Assembly: GCF_007858435.1 (NCBI RefSeq)
Contig: NZ_VIGW01000004.1
Span: 124,001 to 188,000 of the forward strand
DNA from: Tsukamurella asaccharolytica
GTDB lineage: Bacteria > Actinomycetota > Actinomycetes > Mycobacteriales > Mycobacteriaceae
Direction: 5' to 3'
Length of the DNA: 64,000 nt
Shown: positions 46,228-57,371 of the stretch, one piece after another
Position numbering within the stretch: the stretch's first letter is position 1
Layout: every line of letters begins with the position of its first letter
Made by a program: the position numbers and the translations under genes
Notes under the pieces: model-generated
What the model was told of the DNA's origin: nothing
Seen by the model: the letters and a program-made list of their open reading frames with translations, nothing else
Database searches by the model: none

Positions 46228-47406
46228 CTAGTAGCTCTTGGGCAGGCCGAGGGTGTGCTCGGAGATGAAGTTGAGCACCATCTCGCGGCTGACCGGGGCG
46301 ATACGGAACAGGCGCGAGGCCACCAGCATCTGCGCGAGGCCGTACTCGGTGGTGAGGCCGTTGCCGCCGAGCGAATGGATCGCCCGGTCCACCGCCTTGG
46401 CTCCGGCCTCGCCGCCGGCGAACTTCGCCATGTTCGCGGCCTCGGCGGCGGCGAACTCCTCGCCGGCGTCGTACAGCGTGGCGGCCTTCTGCAGCATCAG
46501 CCTCGCCAACTCGGTCTCCACCTTCAACTCGGCGAGCGGATGCGCGATGGCCTGGTGCGCGCCGATCGGAACCTTGAAGACGGTGCGCTCCTTGGCGTAC
46601 GCCACGGCACGGTCGATCGCGTACCGGGCGGAGCCCACGGAACCCGCCGCGGCCATGATGCGCTCCGGGTTGAGCCCGGCGAAGAGCTGCGCGATGGCGG
46701 CGTCGGGCTCGCCGACGAGCGCCTCGGCGGGCAGCCGGACGTCGTCGAAGAACAGCGTCCACTGCGACTCCGGCAGGCCCACCTCCATGGGGATCTTCGT
46801 CTTCTGCAGGCCGGGCGAATCGGTGGGCATGAGGAACAGCGCGGGGCGCAGCTTCCCGGTCTTGGCGTCCTCGGAGCGGGAGACGACGAGGATCACGTCG
46901 GCCAACTCGACACCGGAGATGAAGGTCTTCTGGCCCGAGATGATCCAGTCGGAGCCGTCGCGGCGGGCCGTGGTGGTGATCCGGTGGCTGTTGCTGCCGG
47001 CGTCGGGCTCGGTGATCGCGAAGGCGGCGATCGTCTCGCCCGAGGCGATACCCGGCAGCCAGCGCTGCTTCTGCTCCTCGGTGCCGAACTTGGAGATGAT
47101 GGTGCCGTTGATCGCGGGGGAGACCACCAGCATGAGCAGCGACGAGCCGACCGCGGCCAACTCCTCGCCGACGATGCCCAGCTCGTACATCCCGGCGCCC
47201 CCGCCGCCGTACTGCTCGGCGATGTTCACGCCGATCAGGCCGAGATCGCCCGCGGCCTTCCAGAGTTCGGTGGGGCCCTCGCCGGCCGCGATCTTCTCCC
47301 GCATGTACTCGGGGCCGAACTTCCTACCGAGCTCGGAGACCGTCGTGCGGAGCGCCTGGCGCTCCGCGGACTCGATGACATCCATAGCGATGCTGGTGGT
47401 GCTCAT
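46228..47406 (-). CDS. Acyl-CoA dehydrogenase (FadE12-like)
   Basis: FAD flavoprotein of 392 residues that oxidises an acyl-CoA to enoyl-CoA. Helical N-terminal domain, then the FAD/substrate motif AAFAITEPDAGSNSHRITTTA (about 133-153) and the C-terminal GGNGLTTEYGLAQMLVASR with the conserved Gly-rich signature. It stands beside accA/accD, matching fadE12 in the mycobacterial accA2-accD2 operon. Overlaps accA by four bases. Substrate unknown; a branched or isoprenoid acyl-CoA is possible. Confidence 0.9.
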   Translation of the reverse strand: MSTTSIAMDVIESAERQALRTTVSELGRKFGPEYMREKIAAGEGPTELWKAAGDLGLIGVNIAEQYGGGGAGMYELGIVGEELAAVGSSLLMLVVSPAINGTIISKFGTEEQKQRWLPGIASGETIAAFAITEPDAGSNSHRITTTARRDGSDWIISGQKTFISGVELADVILVVSRSEDAKTGKLRPALFLMPTDSPGLQKTKIPMEVGLPESQWTLFFDDVRLPAEALVGEPDAAIAQLFAGLNPERIMAAAGSVGSARYAIDRAVAYAKERTVFKVPIGAHQAIAHPLAELKVETELARLMLQKAATLYDAGEEFAAAEAANMAKFAGGEAGAKAVDRAIHSLGGNGLTTEYGLAQMLVASRLFRIAPVSREMVLNFISEHTLGLPKSY

Positions 47407-49367
47407 TCCTTGTTGTCTCCCGTATCTTCCAGCACGGCGACGACGGCGCCGGCATCGATGTTCTGACCGACCGCGACCGCGATCTCGGTGATGACGCCGT
47501 CGGCCGGGGCCGAAATGGCGTGCTCCATCTTCATGGCCTCCATCCACAGCACGGGCTGACCGGCGGTGACGTTCTCGCCGACCTGCGCGCCGATCCGCGT
47601 GATCACGCCGGGCATCGGTGCGAGCAGCGAGCCGGCGGCCGCCGCGGCGTCGGCGGAGGGCAGCGGATCCACGAGTGTGAGCGTCGCCGCTCCGCGTGCG
47701 GTCTCCACTTCGACCACCGTCTGATCGCCGGGATAGGCGGTCACGGCGACGGTGCGCCGCAGGCCGTCCCGTTCGATCGCGACGGTGGCCCGCCCGCCGT
47801 CGTCGACAACGGAGGCGACCACGGACCCGTCGGCCGCGAACTCCTGCTCGCCCGAGCGGAACTCCGGCACCAGGGTGCGGGCGCCGAGGTTGCGCCATCC
47901 CGGCGCGACGTGCGGCAGCGGGCTCGCGGCGGCGCCCCGTCGGTCCAGGACGGCACCGGCGGCGGACGCGGCCTCGGCCAGCTCGTCCTCGCCCAGCAGC
48001 GGAGCAGCGAGACGCGCGAGCCGATCCCCGGTGAGGAAGTCGGTGGCGAAGTCGCCCGCCTTGAAGTCCGCGTCCCCGAGGATCCGCACCAGAAGGTCAC
48101 GGTTGGTGGTGAGGCCGTGGATCACCGCCTTACGCAGCGCGGCCTCGGTGATCGCGAGCGCCTGCGCCCGGGTGGGGGCGTAGCCGATCACCTTCGCGAG
48201 CATCGGGTCGTAGAAGACCTCGACGACGCTGTCACGCGGAGCGAGCGCGCTGTCGAGGCGGATGCCGGGGCGGTCCGGTCCGGAGAACTCGCTGACGACG
48301 CCGGGGACCTCGAACCGGTGCACGGTTCCGGCGGCGGGGCGCCAATCATTGGCGGGGTCCTCGGCGTAGAGGCGGGCCTCGATCGCCCAGCCCCGGGTGG
48401 CGGGCGGCTCGGGTGACGGCAGCGGCAGGCCGGCCGCGACGTCGAACTGCAGGCCCACCAGGTCGAGGCCGGTGGTGGCCTCGGTGACGGGGTGCTCCAC
48501 CTGCAGGCGGGTGTTGACCTCGAGGAAGAAGAACTCGCCGGCGTCAGTGGCGAGGAACTCGACGGTGCCCGCGCCGGTGTAGCCGATGGCCTTCGCGGCG
48601 TTGGCGGCCGCCTCGTACAGGGCCGTCCGCATGGCGGGGTGGCGCTCGACCAGCGGCGACGGGGCCTCCTCGAGCACCTTCTGGTGGCGGCGCTGGATCG
48701 AGCACTCACGCTCGCCCACGGCCCAGACGGTGCCCTGCGAGTCGGCCATGACCTGGACCTCGATGTGCCGCCCGCGTTCGAGGTAGCGCTCGCAGAAGAC
48801 GGTGCCGTCGCCGAAGGCGGACTTGGCCTCCCGCTCGGCGGCGGCCAGGTCGTCCTCGAGCTCGGCGCGGGTGCGGACCACCCGCATGCCCCGCCCGCCG
48901 CCGCCGGCGGAGGCCTTGACCAGTACCGGGAAGTCGCTGTCGGAGACCTGGTCCGGTGTCAGGTTGGTGAGCATCGGCACGCCGGCGTCGGCCAGCCGCG
49001 CCTTCGCGGCGACCTTCGAGCCCATCGCGCTGATGGCCTCGGGCGACGGGCCGATCCAGACGATGCCCGCGTCCTGGACGGCCGCGGCGAACTCGGCGTT
49101 CTCCGAGAGGAAACCGTAGCCGGGGTGGATCGCCTGCGCACCGGTGGCCTTCGCGGCGGCGATGATCTCCTCGCCCCGCAGGTAGGTATCGGCGGGGGAC
49201 TCGCCGGGAAGGCGCACGGCCTCGTCGGCCTCGGCGACGTGCGGCGCGCTCGCATCCGGATCGGAGTAGACGGCGACGGCGCGCAGGCCGCGGGCGTGGG
49301 CCGCGGCGATGACGCGGCGGGCGATCTCGCCACGGTTCGCGACGAGGACGGAGTCGAATGTCGTCAT
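47403..49367 (-). CDS. accA2: Acyl-CoA carboxylase alpha subunit (biotin carboxylase + BCCP)
   Basis: 654 residues. Residues 1-450 are biotin carboxylase: LVANRGEIARRVIAAAH, the ATP-grasp loop KASAGGGGRGMRVVR and ECSIQRRHQKVLEEAPSP. The C-terminal biotinyl domain carries EAMKMEH with the biotinylated Lys at about 613. It pairs with the AccD gene just upstream. Middle region (about 460-570) is the BT-like domain that binds the beta subunit. Position matches accA2 (Rv0973c); the symbol is assigned by that synteny. The acyl substrate is not predictable from sequence. Confidence 0.92.
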   Translation of the reverse strand: MTTFDSVLVANRGEIARRVIAAAHARGLRAVAVYSDPDASAPHVAEADEAVRLPGESPADTYLRGEEIIAAAKATGAQAIHPGYGFLSENAEFAAAVQDAGIVWIGPSPEAISAMGSKVAAKARLADAGVPMLTNLTPDQVSDSDFPVLVKASAGGGGRGMRVVRTRAELEDDLAAAEREAKSAFGDGTVFCERYLERGRHIEVQVMADSQGTVWAVGERECSIQRRHQKVLEEAPSPLVERHPAMRTALYEAAANAAKAIGYTGAGTVEFLATDAGEFFFLEVNTRLQVEHPVTEATTGLDLVGLQFDVAAGLPLPSPEPPATRGWAIEARLYAEDPANDWRPAAGTVHRFEVPGVVSEFSGPDRPGIRLDSALAPRDSVVEVFYDPMLAKVIGYAPTRAQALAITEAALRKAVIHGLTTNRDLLVRILGDADFKAGDFATDFLTGDRLARLAAPLLGEDELAEAASAAGAVLDRRGAAASPLPHVAPGWRNLGARTLVPEFRSGEQEFAADGSVVASVVDDGGRATVAIERDGLRRTVAVTAYPGDQTVVEVETARGAATLTLVDPLPSADAAAAAGSLLAPMPGVITRIGAQVGENVTAGQPVLWMEAMKMEHAISAPADGVITEIAVAVGQNIDAGAVVAVLEDTGDNKE

Positions 49368-49375
49368 AGAGTTCC

Positions 49376-50965
<1,590 letters not shown>

Positions 50966-51014
50966 GGGTGGAGTCCTTTGCCGTCGTGTGCGCCCGGGGC
51001 GCGGTGTGCGGGAA

Positions 51015-52187
51015 TCACTTGTAGCCGAGGCGGTTGGCCGCGAGCGTGGTGAGGATCTGGGTGGTGCCGCCGCCGATGCCGAGGATGCGGACGTCGCGGT
51101 AGTGCCGGGAGACCTCGTACTCGGACATGTAGCCGTGGCCGCCGAAGAGCTGCACCGCCTCGTTCGCGACCCACTCGCCGCACTCCACGGCGGTGTTCTT
51201 CGCGAAGCACGCCTGCGGCACGAGCTCCGCAGCCGCGGCGGGGCCGCCGGATTCGAGGGCCTCTGCGTACAGGTCGGCGACGTGCCGGCTGTACACGCGG
51301 GCCACCTCGATCTTCCGCCGCATCTCGGTGACCGTGTTCTGCACCGCCTGGCGGGTGATGAGCGGGGCGCCGAAGGTCTCGCGGTCGCGCACCCAGTCGA
51401 GCGTGAGATCGAGGCAGCGCTGCGCGTGGGAGTAGGCCTGCACCGCCAGCGCGAGGCGCTCGGTGACGAATGCCGCGCCGATGAGGAGGAAACCGCTGCC
51501 CTCGGGGCCGACCAGGTTCTCGGCCGGGACCCGCACATCGGTGAAGGAGAGTTCGGCCGTGTCCGAGGCGTGCCAGCCCAGCTTCTTCAGCGGTGCGCTC
51601 ACCTCGAATCCGTCCAGGCCCTTGGGAATCACCAGCAGGCTGATCCCGCCGGCGCCCTCGCCACCGGTGCGGACAGCCGTGACCACCCAGTCCGCCCGGA
51701 CCCCGGAGGTGATGAACGTCTTGGCGCCGTTGACGACGTAGTGGTCGCCGTCCTTCCGGGCGGTGGTCGTCAGGTGTCCGACGTCGGAGCCGCCGGTCGG
51801 CTCGGTGATGGCGAGCGAGCTGATCTTCTCGCCGGCGAGGACGGGAGCGACCCACTTCTGCTTCTGCTCGTCGGTCCCGGCGAGGATGATGTGCGGCACG
51901 GAGATACCGCAGGTGAACAGCGAGGCGAACAGGCCGCCGGAGCCGCCCGCCTCGTGCATCGCCTCGCAGACGATGAGCGCATCGCGGGGGTCGCCGTCCC
52001 CGCCGCCGACCGCCTCGGGGAAGGAGACGCCGAGGAGGCCGAGATCGCCCGCCTTCTTGTGGAGCTCGCGGGGAAGCAGCCCGCCGGCCTCCCACTCATC
52101 GAGGTGGGGGAGGATCTCGCGCTCGGTGAATGCGGTCACGGTCGCGCGTAGCGCGCGTCGCTCCTCGGAATCCCACAGGTCCGTCAT
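51015..52187 (-). CDS. Acyl-CoA dehydrogenase (FadE13-like)
   Basis: 390-residue FAD-dependent dehydrogenase. Signature SSLAITEPTGGSDVGHLTTTA in the middle and QLFGGHGYMSEYEVSRHYRDVRILGIGGGTTQI at the end, including the catalytic Glu region, close to isovaleryl/citronellyl-type enzymes. Overlaps the AtuA gene upstream by four bases; accD follows after 49 bases. It matches fadE13 (Rv0975c) by position. With the second dehydrogenase it provides two oxidation steps, or two substrates. Confidence 0.9.
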   Translation of the reverse strand: MTDLWDSEERRALRATVTAFTEREILPHLDEWEAGGLLPRELHKKAGDLGLLGVSFPEAVGGGDGDPRDALIVCEAMHEAGGSGGLFASLFTCGISVPHIILAGTDEQKQKWVAPVLAGEKISSLAITEPTGGSDVGHLTTTARKDGDHYVVNGAKTFITSGVRADWVVTAVRTGGEGAGGISLLVIPKGLDGFEVSAPLKKLGWHASDTAELSFTDVRVPAENLVGPEGSGFLLIGAAFVTERLALAVQAYSHAQRCLDLTLDWVRDRETFGAPLITRQAVQNTVTEMRRKIEVARVYSRHVADLYAEALESGGPAAAAELVPQACFAKNTAVECGEWVANEAVQLFGGHGYMSEYEVSRHYRDVRILGIGGGTTQILTTLAANRLGYK

Positions 52188-53926
52188 GCCATCTCCTTCG
52201 TGGTGTCGTCCGCAGGCACCAGGCCGACGGGCAGGTCGACGAAGCGGCCGCGGAGCCACTCGCCGACGCCCTTGGCCTGCGGGTCGAAACGGTAGCCGTG
52301 GGCTACGCCCTTGCCGAGCAGGTCCTCGATGACGAAGTTGAGCGCCTTGAGGTTCGGTAGCTCGTAGCGACGGAGAGGCAGGTTCGCGGTCTCCGGAAGG
52401 AGTTCGCGCAGAGCCTGTTCGGTGATATTGCTGCGTAGCCATTCGTAGGCCGCATCGGATTCCGCCCAGACGCCGACGTTGGCACTGCCGCCCTTGTCGC
52501 CGCTGCGCGCGCCGAAGACGGTGCCGAGCGGGACGCGGACCGTCGGGCCGGCCGGGCGGGCGGCGTCCGCCCCCGGCTGGGGCGGATCGACGGCGAGTTC
52601 CTGGACCACCTCGGGCGGGGCGATGTCGACGACGGTGCCGTCGGGGCGGTGGGCGCGGTGCGGGACCTCCTCGTTGGGCACGTACACCGCCTGGTACACG
52701 CCGTACGGGCCGCCGCGCGACGGGGGCGCCGTGGGGGAAGCGCCGGGGTAGGTGGCGAGCGTGAGTTCCACGGCGGCGGAGCTGAAGGCGCGACCGACGC
52801 GGTTCGGGTCCGCGTCCCATGCCACGGCGGTCAGCGTGGCCGATGCCGCCGCCTGGGTGGTGGCATCCGGGTGATCGGTGCGCGCGAGGCGGAACTGCAG
52901 CTCCGATGGTGCGCCGCCGCTGCGATCGAGCGCGTCGCGGAGCTGCGCCTCCAACAACGCGGCCTTGCGCTCGATCTCGAGGCCGGTGAGCAGGAAGGCG
53001 ATCTCGTTGCGGAAGCCGCCCAGCGTGGTGGTCGCGACCTTGGTGGTGGTCGGCGGCGCCTCGCCGCGGACTCCGCTGACGGTGACCCGGTCCGGCCCGT
53101 CCTGGGCGAGCGTCATGGAATCGAGTCGCAGCGTCACGTCGGGGTTCGCGTACCGCTGGCCCGTGACCTCGTAGAGCAACTGCGCGGTGACCGTGCCGAC
53201 CTCCACGACGCCGCCCGTGCCCGGCTGCTTGGTGATGGTGAAGGAGCCGTCGGCGGCGATCTCGGCGATCGGGAAACCGGGGTGCAGGAGCTGCTCGATC
53301 GGGTGGCGGTCGAAGAAGGCGTAATTGCCGCCCGTGGCCTGGGTGCCGCACTCGATGATGTGGCCCGCGGCGACGGCGCCGGCCAGCTCGTCGAAGTCGG
53401 TGCGCTGCCAGCCGAACTCGGCGATCGCCGGTCCCAGGATCACGGAGGCGTCGGTGACCCGGCCCGTGATCACGATGTCGGCGCCTGCGGTGAGGCAGTC
53501 GGCGATGCCGAACGCGCCGAGATAGGCGTTGGCGGTCACCGCGTTCGGCACACCGAGCTCGGCGGACCGGGCGAGGAGGTCGTCACCGTCGACCCAGCCG
53601 ACCTTGAGATCGGTGCCGGATTCGGCGACGGCCTTCTCGACGGCGGCCGCGAGTCCCCCAGGGTTGAGGCCGCCGGCGTTGACGACGACCTTGGTGCCGC
53701 GCTCGGCGAGGACGTCGAGGTGCGGGGTGAGGTGCCGCAGGAAGGTCTTGGCGTAGCCGAGGTCGGCGTCCTTGAGGCGGTCGCGGCCGAGGATGAGCAT
53801 GGTGAGTTCGGCGAGGTAATCGCCGGTGAGGTAGTCCACGGGGGGACCGGCGAGCATCTCGCCGATCGCCGCCGCGCGGTCGCCGTAGAAGCCGGAGATG
53901 TTGGCGACGCTGATGGTGCGGCTCAT
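52184..53926 (-). CDS. AtuA-like (DUF1446) protein
   Basis: 580-residue protein with the DUF1446/AtuA domain (about 1-400; SRTISVANISGFYGDRAAAIGEML at the start and HIIECGTQATGGNYAFFDRHP) and the small AtuA C-terminal domain with GARSGDKGGSANVGVWA (about 490-510). In Pseudomonas, AtuA is needed for acyclic-terpene use but its biochemistry is unclear. Here it is coupled by four-base overlaps to the acyl-CoA dehydrogenase downstream and the TIGR03084 gene upstream. It matches Rv0976c. Role inferred: an unknown acyl-CoA or acid-processing step. Confidence 0.88.
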   Translation of the reverse strand: MSRTISVANISGFYGDRAAAIGEMLAGPPVDYLTGDYLAELTMLILGRDRLKDADLGYAKTFLRHLTPHLDVLAERGTKVVVNAGGLNPGGLAAAVEKAVAESGTDLKVGWVDGDDLLARSAELGVPNAVTANAYLGAFGIADCLTAGADIVITGRVTDASVILGPAIAEFGWQRTDFDELAGAVAAGHIIECGTQATGGNYAFFDRHPIEQLLHPGFPIAEIAADGSFTITKQPGTGGVVEVGTVTAQLLYEVTGQRYANPDVTLRLDSMTLAQDGPDRVTVSGVRGEAPPTTTKVATTTLGGFRNEIAFLLTGLEIERKAALLEAQLRDALDRSGGAPSELQFRLARTDHPDATTQAAASATLTAVAWDADPNRVGRAFSSAAVELTLATYPGASPTAPPSRGGPYGVYQAVYVPNEEVPHRAHRPDGTVVDIAPPEVVQELAVDPPQPGADAARPAGPTVRVPLGTVFGARSGDKGGSANVGVWAESDAAYEWLRSNITEQALRELLPETANLPLRRYELPNLKALNFVIEDLLGKGVAHGYRFDPQAKGVGEWLRGRFVDLPVGLVPADDTTKEMA

Positions 53927-54711
53927 CGACGTTCCCCCTGCGGGGCGCGGCCGGCGCCGGGTGCGCCCGCGAAGCATTGCGCGATGGTGAGCCAGTGGCC
54001 GGCGTCCGCCCCTGTGGCCACCAGATCGGTGTCGGCGACGTTGATGCGCTGGGTCGCGAGCCGGCAGAAGTCCTCGAGCGAGCCGGTGACGCGTTGCGCT
54101 GCGTCGCCGGGGCCGAAGGTGACCTCCGCGCCGTCGGCGGCGACGAGAAAGACGTCGAAGGGTTCGGCCGGCGGCGTCTCGCCGTTCACCGTGTACGCGA
54201 AATCGCGGGTCTTGTAGGCGATCTTCGCGACGTGCGGTAGGGCCTCGGGGGTGTCGAGCTCGGTGCCGGCCGCGTCGGCGATGTCCAGCCCGTGCGCCCA
54301 GGTCTCCATGAGGCGCGCGTTCGCCATGGTGGAGGGTCGCATGGGCGGGCCGAACCAGGGCAGCGGCGCGCCGGGATCGGCTGCGCGAAGCGCGTCGGCG
54401 AGGTCGGCGCGGGCGCGGTCCCACCGGGCCCGCAGGTCCGGGTCGGCGGCCAGCTCGACGGCGCCGGCGTCGACGAAGCCCATCGGGTCGGCCATCGCGT
54501 CCTTCAGGATCGCGGCGAAGCCGTCGGGGTCGGTGGCGGCGACGAGGGAGACCTCGTCGGTCCAGGCCAGGTGGGCGACCTGGTGGGCGACGGTCCAGCC
54601 CTCGGCGGGCGTGGAGATCGACCAGTCGGGGAGCGAATCCGCGATGGCGGCGAGGGCGGCCGAGGTGGACTCGAGCGCGTCGAACACGGGGACTGGGGTG
54701 GGCACGCCCAC
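53923..54711 (-). CDS. TIGR03084-type metal-binding (DinB-like) protein
   Basis: 262-residue protein of the TIGR03084 group: an N-terminal DinB/mycothiol-dependent maleylpyruvate-isomerase-like bundle with the metal-binding His residues in WTVAHQVAHLAWTDE (about 39-53) and ETWAHGLDIADAAG (about 136), then a C-terminal domain. Members often stand beside AtuA or acyl-CoA genes. It is the first gene of the operon; stop overlaps AtuA by four bases. Start GTG 54711 or GTG 54705 are alternatives. Enzymatic activity is unknown. Confidence 0.85.
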   Translation of the reverse strand: MGVPTPVPVFDALESTSAALAAIADSLPDWSISTPAEGWTVAHQVAHLAWTDEVSLVAATDPDGFAAILKDAMADPMGFVDAGAVELAADPDLRARWDRARADLADALRAADPGAPLPWFGPPMRPSTMANARLMETWAHGLDIADAAGTELDTPEALPHVAKIAYKTRDFAYTVNGETPPAEPFDVFLVAADGAEVTFGPGDAAQRVTGSLEDFCRLATQRINVADTDLVATGADAGHWLTIAQCFAGAPGAGRAPQGERR

Positions 54712-54734
54712 ACTCTGTCAGTCGCACGCGAAAA

Positions 54735-54756
54735 AAACAAGCAGCAATGCTTGTTT
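54735..54756. promoter_or_regulatory. Palindrome ahead of the acyl-CoA operon
   Basis: AAACAAGCA (54735-54743), GCAA, TGCTTGTTT (54748-54756) are perfect 9-base inverted arms, 24 bases upstream of the operon's first start codon. It suits a TetR dimer and is a candidate operator for the TetR at 44729-45367. On the minus strand it is followed by a run of T (54734 down to 54731 extends it), so it could also terminate the HNH gene upstream; the stem is A+T-rich and weak for that. Confidence 0.6.
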
Positions 54757-54769
54757 GCAGTGTCGCGGG

Positions 54770-55498
54770 TCAGGAGCAGGTCTCCGCCGCCTGATCGATG
54801 ACGGCCGCTGACGAGCGATCCACGGACAGGCCGTATTCGCGGGCGACGAAAGCGAATTGGCGGACGTACTGGCAGTGGAAGCGCTCGTTCGACGGCATCC
54901 AGCGGCCCGGGGGAGAGTCGCGCTTGTTCTCGTTCGCCGGGCCGTCGACCGCGACGAGGTTGCGCGGGTCGTTGGCGAAGGCGGTGCGTTTCGCGTCGTC
55001 CCACGACCAGGCGCCCATGTCCCAGGCGTAGGCCAGCGCGACGACGTGGTCGATCTGAACCTTGGCCGAGGTCTTCGCGCCGCGTTCGAACCGGATCGTC
55101 GCGCCGCCGTAGGGATCGGCCAGCACGCCCGTCGCGACGGCGCGAGGGCAGCTCGACGTGCGCACGTAGGACTTGTCCTTCAGGTCCCGGTCGAGCACGT
55201 CGTTGCGGGTGTCGCAGCCGTTGCGCCCGAGTGGCGCCGATTGGTCGTCGGTCCACGCCTGGCCGAAGGCGGCGCGGCGATAGGGCTGCGGCGCGCGCTC
55301 CCGGGCCGCGACGATCCGGACTCCCGCCAGCGGCGCACCGTCGGGCGCCTGCGCCGACGGCGACGGGCCCGGGGCGGGCTCCGCCGAGGACCGGTCGCGG
55401 AGGGCGCCGACGGCGACGAAAACCGCCGTCGCGACGACCAGGACGAGCGAGATCCACGCCTGCCGCGAGAGGCTGCGGGCGGTTCTCCGGCGGGACAC
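54770..55498 (-). CDS. Secreted/membrane-anchored HNH endonuclease (DUF1524-like)
   Basis: 242-residue protein with an N-terminal hydrophobic segment (about 14-33, ISLVLVVATAVFVAVGALR), a Pro/Ala/Ser linker and a nuclease domain of the HNH/GmrSD C-terminal (DUF1524) type: QIDHVVALAYAWDMGAWSW with catalytic DH, NDPRNLVAVDGPANENKRD, and two Cys (NGCDTRND, SCPRA) likely in a disulfide. It should act outside the cell. GTG 55498 lies seven bases after TTACCT on the minus strand (leaderless). Divergent from proA. Such proteins are widespread in actinobacteria; role unknown, possibly nutrient or competitor DNA hydrolysis. Confidence 0.82.
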   Translation of the reverse strand: MSRRRTARSLSRQAWISLVLVVATAVFVAVGALRDRSSAEPAPGPSPSAQAPDGAPLAGVRIVAARERAPQPYRRAAFGQAWTDDQSAPLGRNGCDTRNDVLDRDLKDKSYVRTSSCPRAVATGVLADPYGGATIRFERGAKTSAKVQIDHVVALAYAWDMGAWSWDDAKRTAFANDPRNLVAVDGPANENKRDSPPGRWMPSNERFHCQYVRQFAFVAREYGLSVDRSSAAVIDQAAETCS

Positions 55499-55553
55499 GA
55501 GCGCAAGGTAACACCGCCCACCGACAGTTCGGCCGTGCACGTATTCTCGGACC

Positions 55554-56840
55554 ATGAGCACGCCCACCACCTCCGATACCGCCACCGACGCCGAACGGCA
55601 GGCCGCGATCGCCGCGGTCGAGGAGGCTGCCCGTGCCGCCCGCGCCGCGTCGAAGCAGCTGATCACGCTGACCACGGAGCAGAAGAACGTCGCGCTGCAC
55701 GCTGCGGCCGACGCCCTGCTGGCGAACAAGGACCGCATCCTCGGCGCGAACGCCGAGGACGTCGAGCGGGCCCGCGCCGCCGGCACCGAGGAGTCCCTGA
55801 TCGACCGGCTCGCGCTCACCGCGGCCCGGGTCGACGGCATCGCCTCCGGCCTGCGTCAGGTCGCCGGCCTGCCGGACCCCGTCGGGAACGTCCTGCGCGG
55901 CTCGACCCTGCCCAACGGCCTCGAGCTGCGGCAGGTCGCCGTGCCGCTCGGCGTGGTCGGCATCGTCTACGAGGCCCGCCCCAACGTCACCGTCGACGCC
56001 TTCGGTCTCACGCTCAAGTCGGGCAACGCCGTGCTGCTGCGCGGCTCCAGCTCCGCGGCATCGTCGAACGCCTCCCTGGTGGCCGTGCTGCGCGAGTCCC
56101 TGGAGACAAGCGGGATCACGCCCGACGCCGTCGCGCTGCTCTCGGCGGACTCCCGCGCCAGCGTCACCGCGCTGATCCGCGCCCGTGGCCTCGTCGACGT
56201 GGTCATCCCGCGCGGCGGCGCCGGGCTCATCGCGGCCGTCGTGCGCGACGCGACCGTGCCCACCATCGAGACCGGCACGGGAAACTGTCACATCTACGTC
56301 CATCCCGCTGCCGACCTCGACATGGCGGAGGAGATCGTGCTCAACGCCAAGACCCGCCGGCCCAGCGTCTGCAACACCGTCGAGACCGTGCTCGTGGACC
56401 GCGCGCTGGCCGAGACCTTCCTGCCCCGCCTGTTGGGCACCTTCCAGGCGGAGGGCGTGGTCGTGCACGGCGACGAGACCGGCATGGTGCCCGCCACCGA
56501 GACCGACTGGGCCGATGAGTACCTCAGCCTCGACGTCGCGGTGAAGCTCGTCGACGGGTTGGATGCGGCGATCGAGCACATCGACCGTTATGGCACCGGG
56601 CACACCGAGGCGATCGTGACCGGCGATCTCGCGGCCGCCCGCGCCTTCACCACCCGCGTCGATGCCGCCGCGGTCATGGTCAACGCCTCCACCGCCTTCA
56701 CCGACGGCGAGCAGTTCGGGTTCGGCGCCGAGATCGGCATCTCGACCCAGAAACTGCACGCCCGTGGCCCGATGGGACTGCCCGAGCTCACCTCCACCAA
56801 GTGGATCGCGTGGGGCGACGGACACGTACGGCCCCGGTAA
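55554..56840 (+). CDS. proA: Glutamate-5-semialdehyde dehydrogenase
   Basis: Reduces gamma-glutamyl phosphate to glutamate semialdehyde in proline synthesis; 428 residues. Aldehyde-dehydrogenase fold: [24 protein letters not shown], catalytic Cys in [16 protein letters not shown] (about 268), and the ProA end [12 protein letters not shown] and [39 protein letters not shown] -10 (55542-55547) lies six bases before the ATG (leaderless). Divergent from the HNH gene. Confidence 0.97.
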   Translation: MSTPTTSDTATDAERQAAIAAVEEAARAARAASKQLITLTTEQKNVALHAAADALLANKDRILGANAEDVERARAAGTEESLIDRLALTAARVDGIASGLRQVAGLPDPVGNVLRGSTLPNGLELRQVAVPLGVVGIVYEARPNVTVDAFGLTLKSGNAVLLRGSSSAASSNASLVAVLRESLETSGITPDAVALLSADSRASVTALIRARGLVDVVIPRGGAGLIAAVVRDATVPTIETGTGNCHIYVHPAADLDMAEEIVLNAKTRRPSVCNTVETVLVDRALAETFLPRLLGTFQAEGVVVHGDETGMVPATETDWADEYLSLDVAVKLVDGLDAAIEHIDRYGTGHTEAIVTGDLAAARAFTTRVDAAAVMVNASTAFTDGEQFGFGAEIGISTQKLHARGPMGLPELTSTKWIAWGDGHVRPR

Positions 56841-56887
56841 TTCCGACCCCGGTCACGAGCGGGGATCTGCCCGGTAGGTTGTCGGAC

Positions 56888-57337
56888 ATGGCAATCAACG
56901 AGTCCCTCGAATTCGACATCGACGCCCCGGTCGCGCTGGTCCTCGACACGCTCGCGGACGTCGACGCGCTGCCGGACTGGTCGTCGGCGCACAGCAACGT
57001 CAAGGTCGTCGAGCGCGACGCGAACGGCCGCCCCAGCGTGGTGGACGCATCCGTCGGCCTGCTGATGTTCAGCGACAACCTGACCTTCGATTACGCCTTC
57101 ACCGACGTCAGCTGCAAGTGGGATACCCGCAATGAGGGCACTGCCGTGCGCAGCCAGGGCGGCATCTACGAGCTCGCGCCCAAGGGCGACGATCAGACCC
57201 ACGTCAAGGTCACGATGTATCTCGATCCGAAGGTCAAGGCCCCCGGATTCGTGGTGAAGAAGGGCATCAAGCTCGCCATGGACATCGTCAAGAACGGCCT
57301 CACCAAGGAGGTCCTGAAGCGCAAGGCCGCCGCGTGA
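56888..57337 (+). CDS. SRPBCC (START/Bet v1-like) family protein
   Basis: 149-residue helix-grip protein of the polyketide-cyclase/dehydrase SRPBCC group: INESLEFDIDAPVALVLDTLADVDALPDW at the N-terminus and the long C-terminal helix GIKLAMDIVKNGLTKEVLKRKAA. These small proteins bind hydrophobic ligands or act on lipids; no activity can be named. A TAGGTT -10 (56875-56880) is seven bases before ATG 56888, so leaderless. A short copy of its C-terminal coding sequence occurs 50 bases downstream. Confidence 0.8.
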   Translation: MAINESLEFDIDAPVALVLDTLADVDALPDWSSAHSNVKVVERDANGRPSVVDASVGLLMFSDNLTFDYAFTDVSCKWDTRNEGTAVRSQGGIYELAPKGDDQTHVKVTMYLDPKVKAPGFVVKKGIKLAMDIVKNGLTKEVLKRKAAA

Positions 57338-57371
57338 GGACGCGCCGCCCGGTGTAGTCGTCCGCAGGGGT

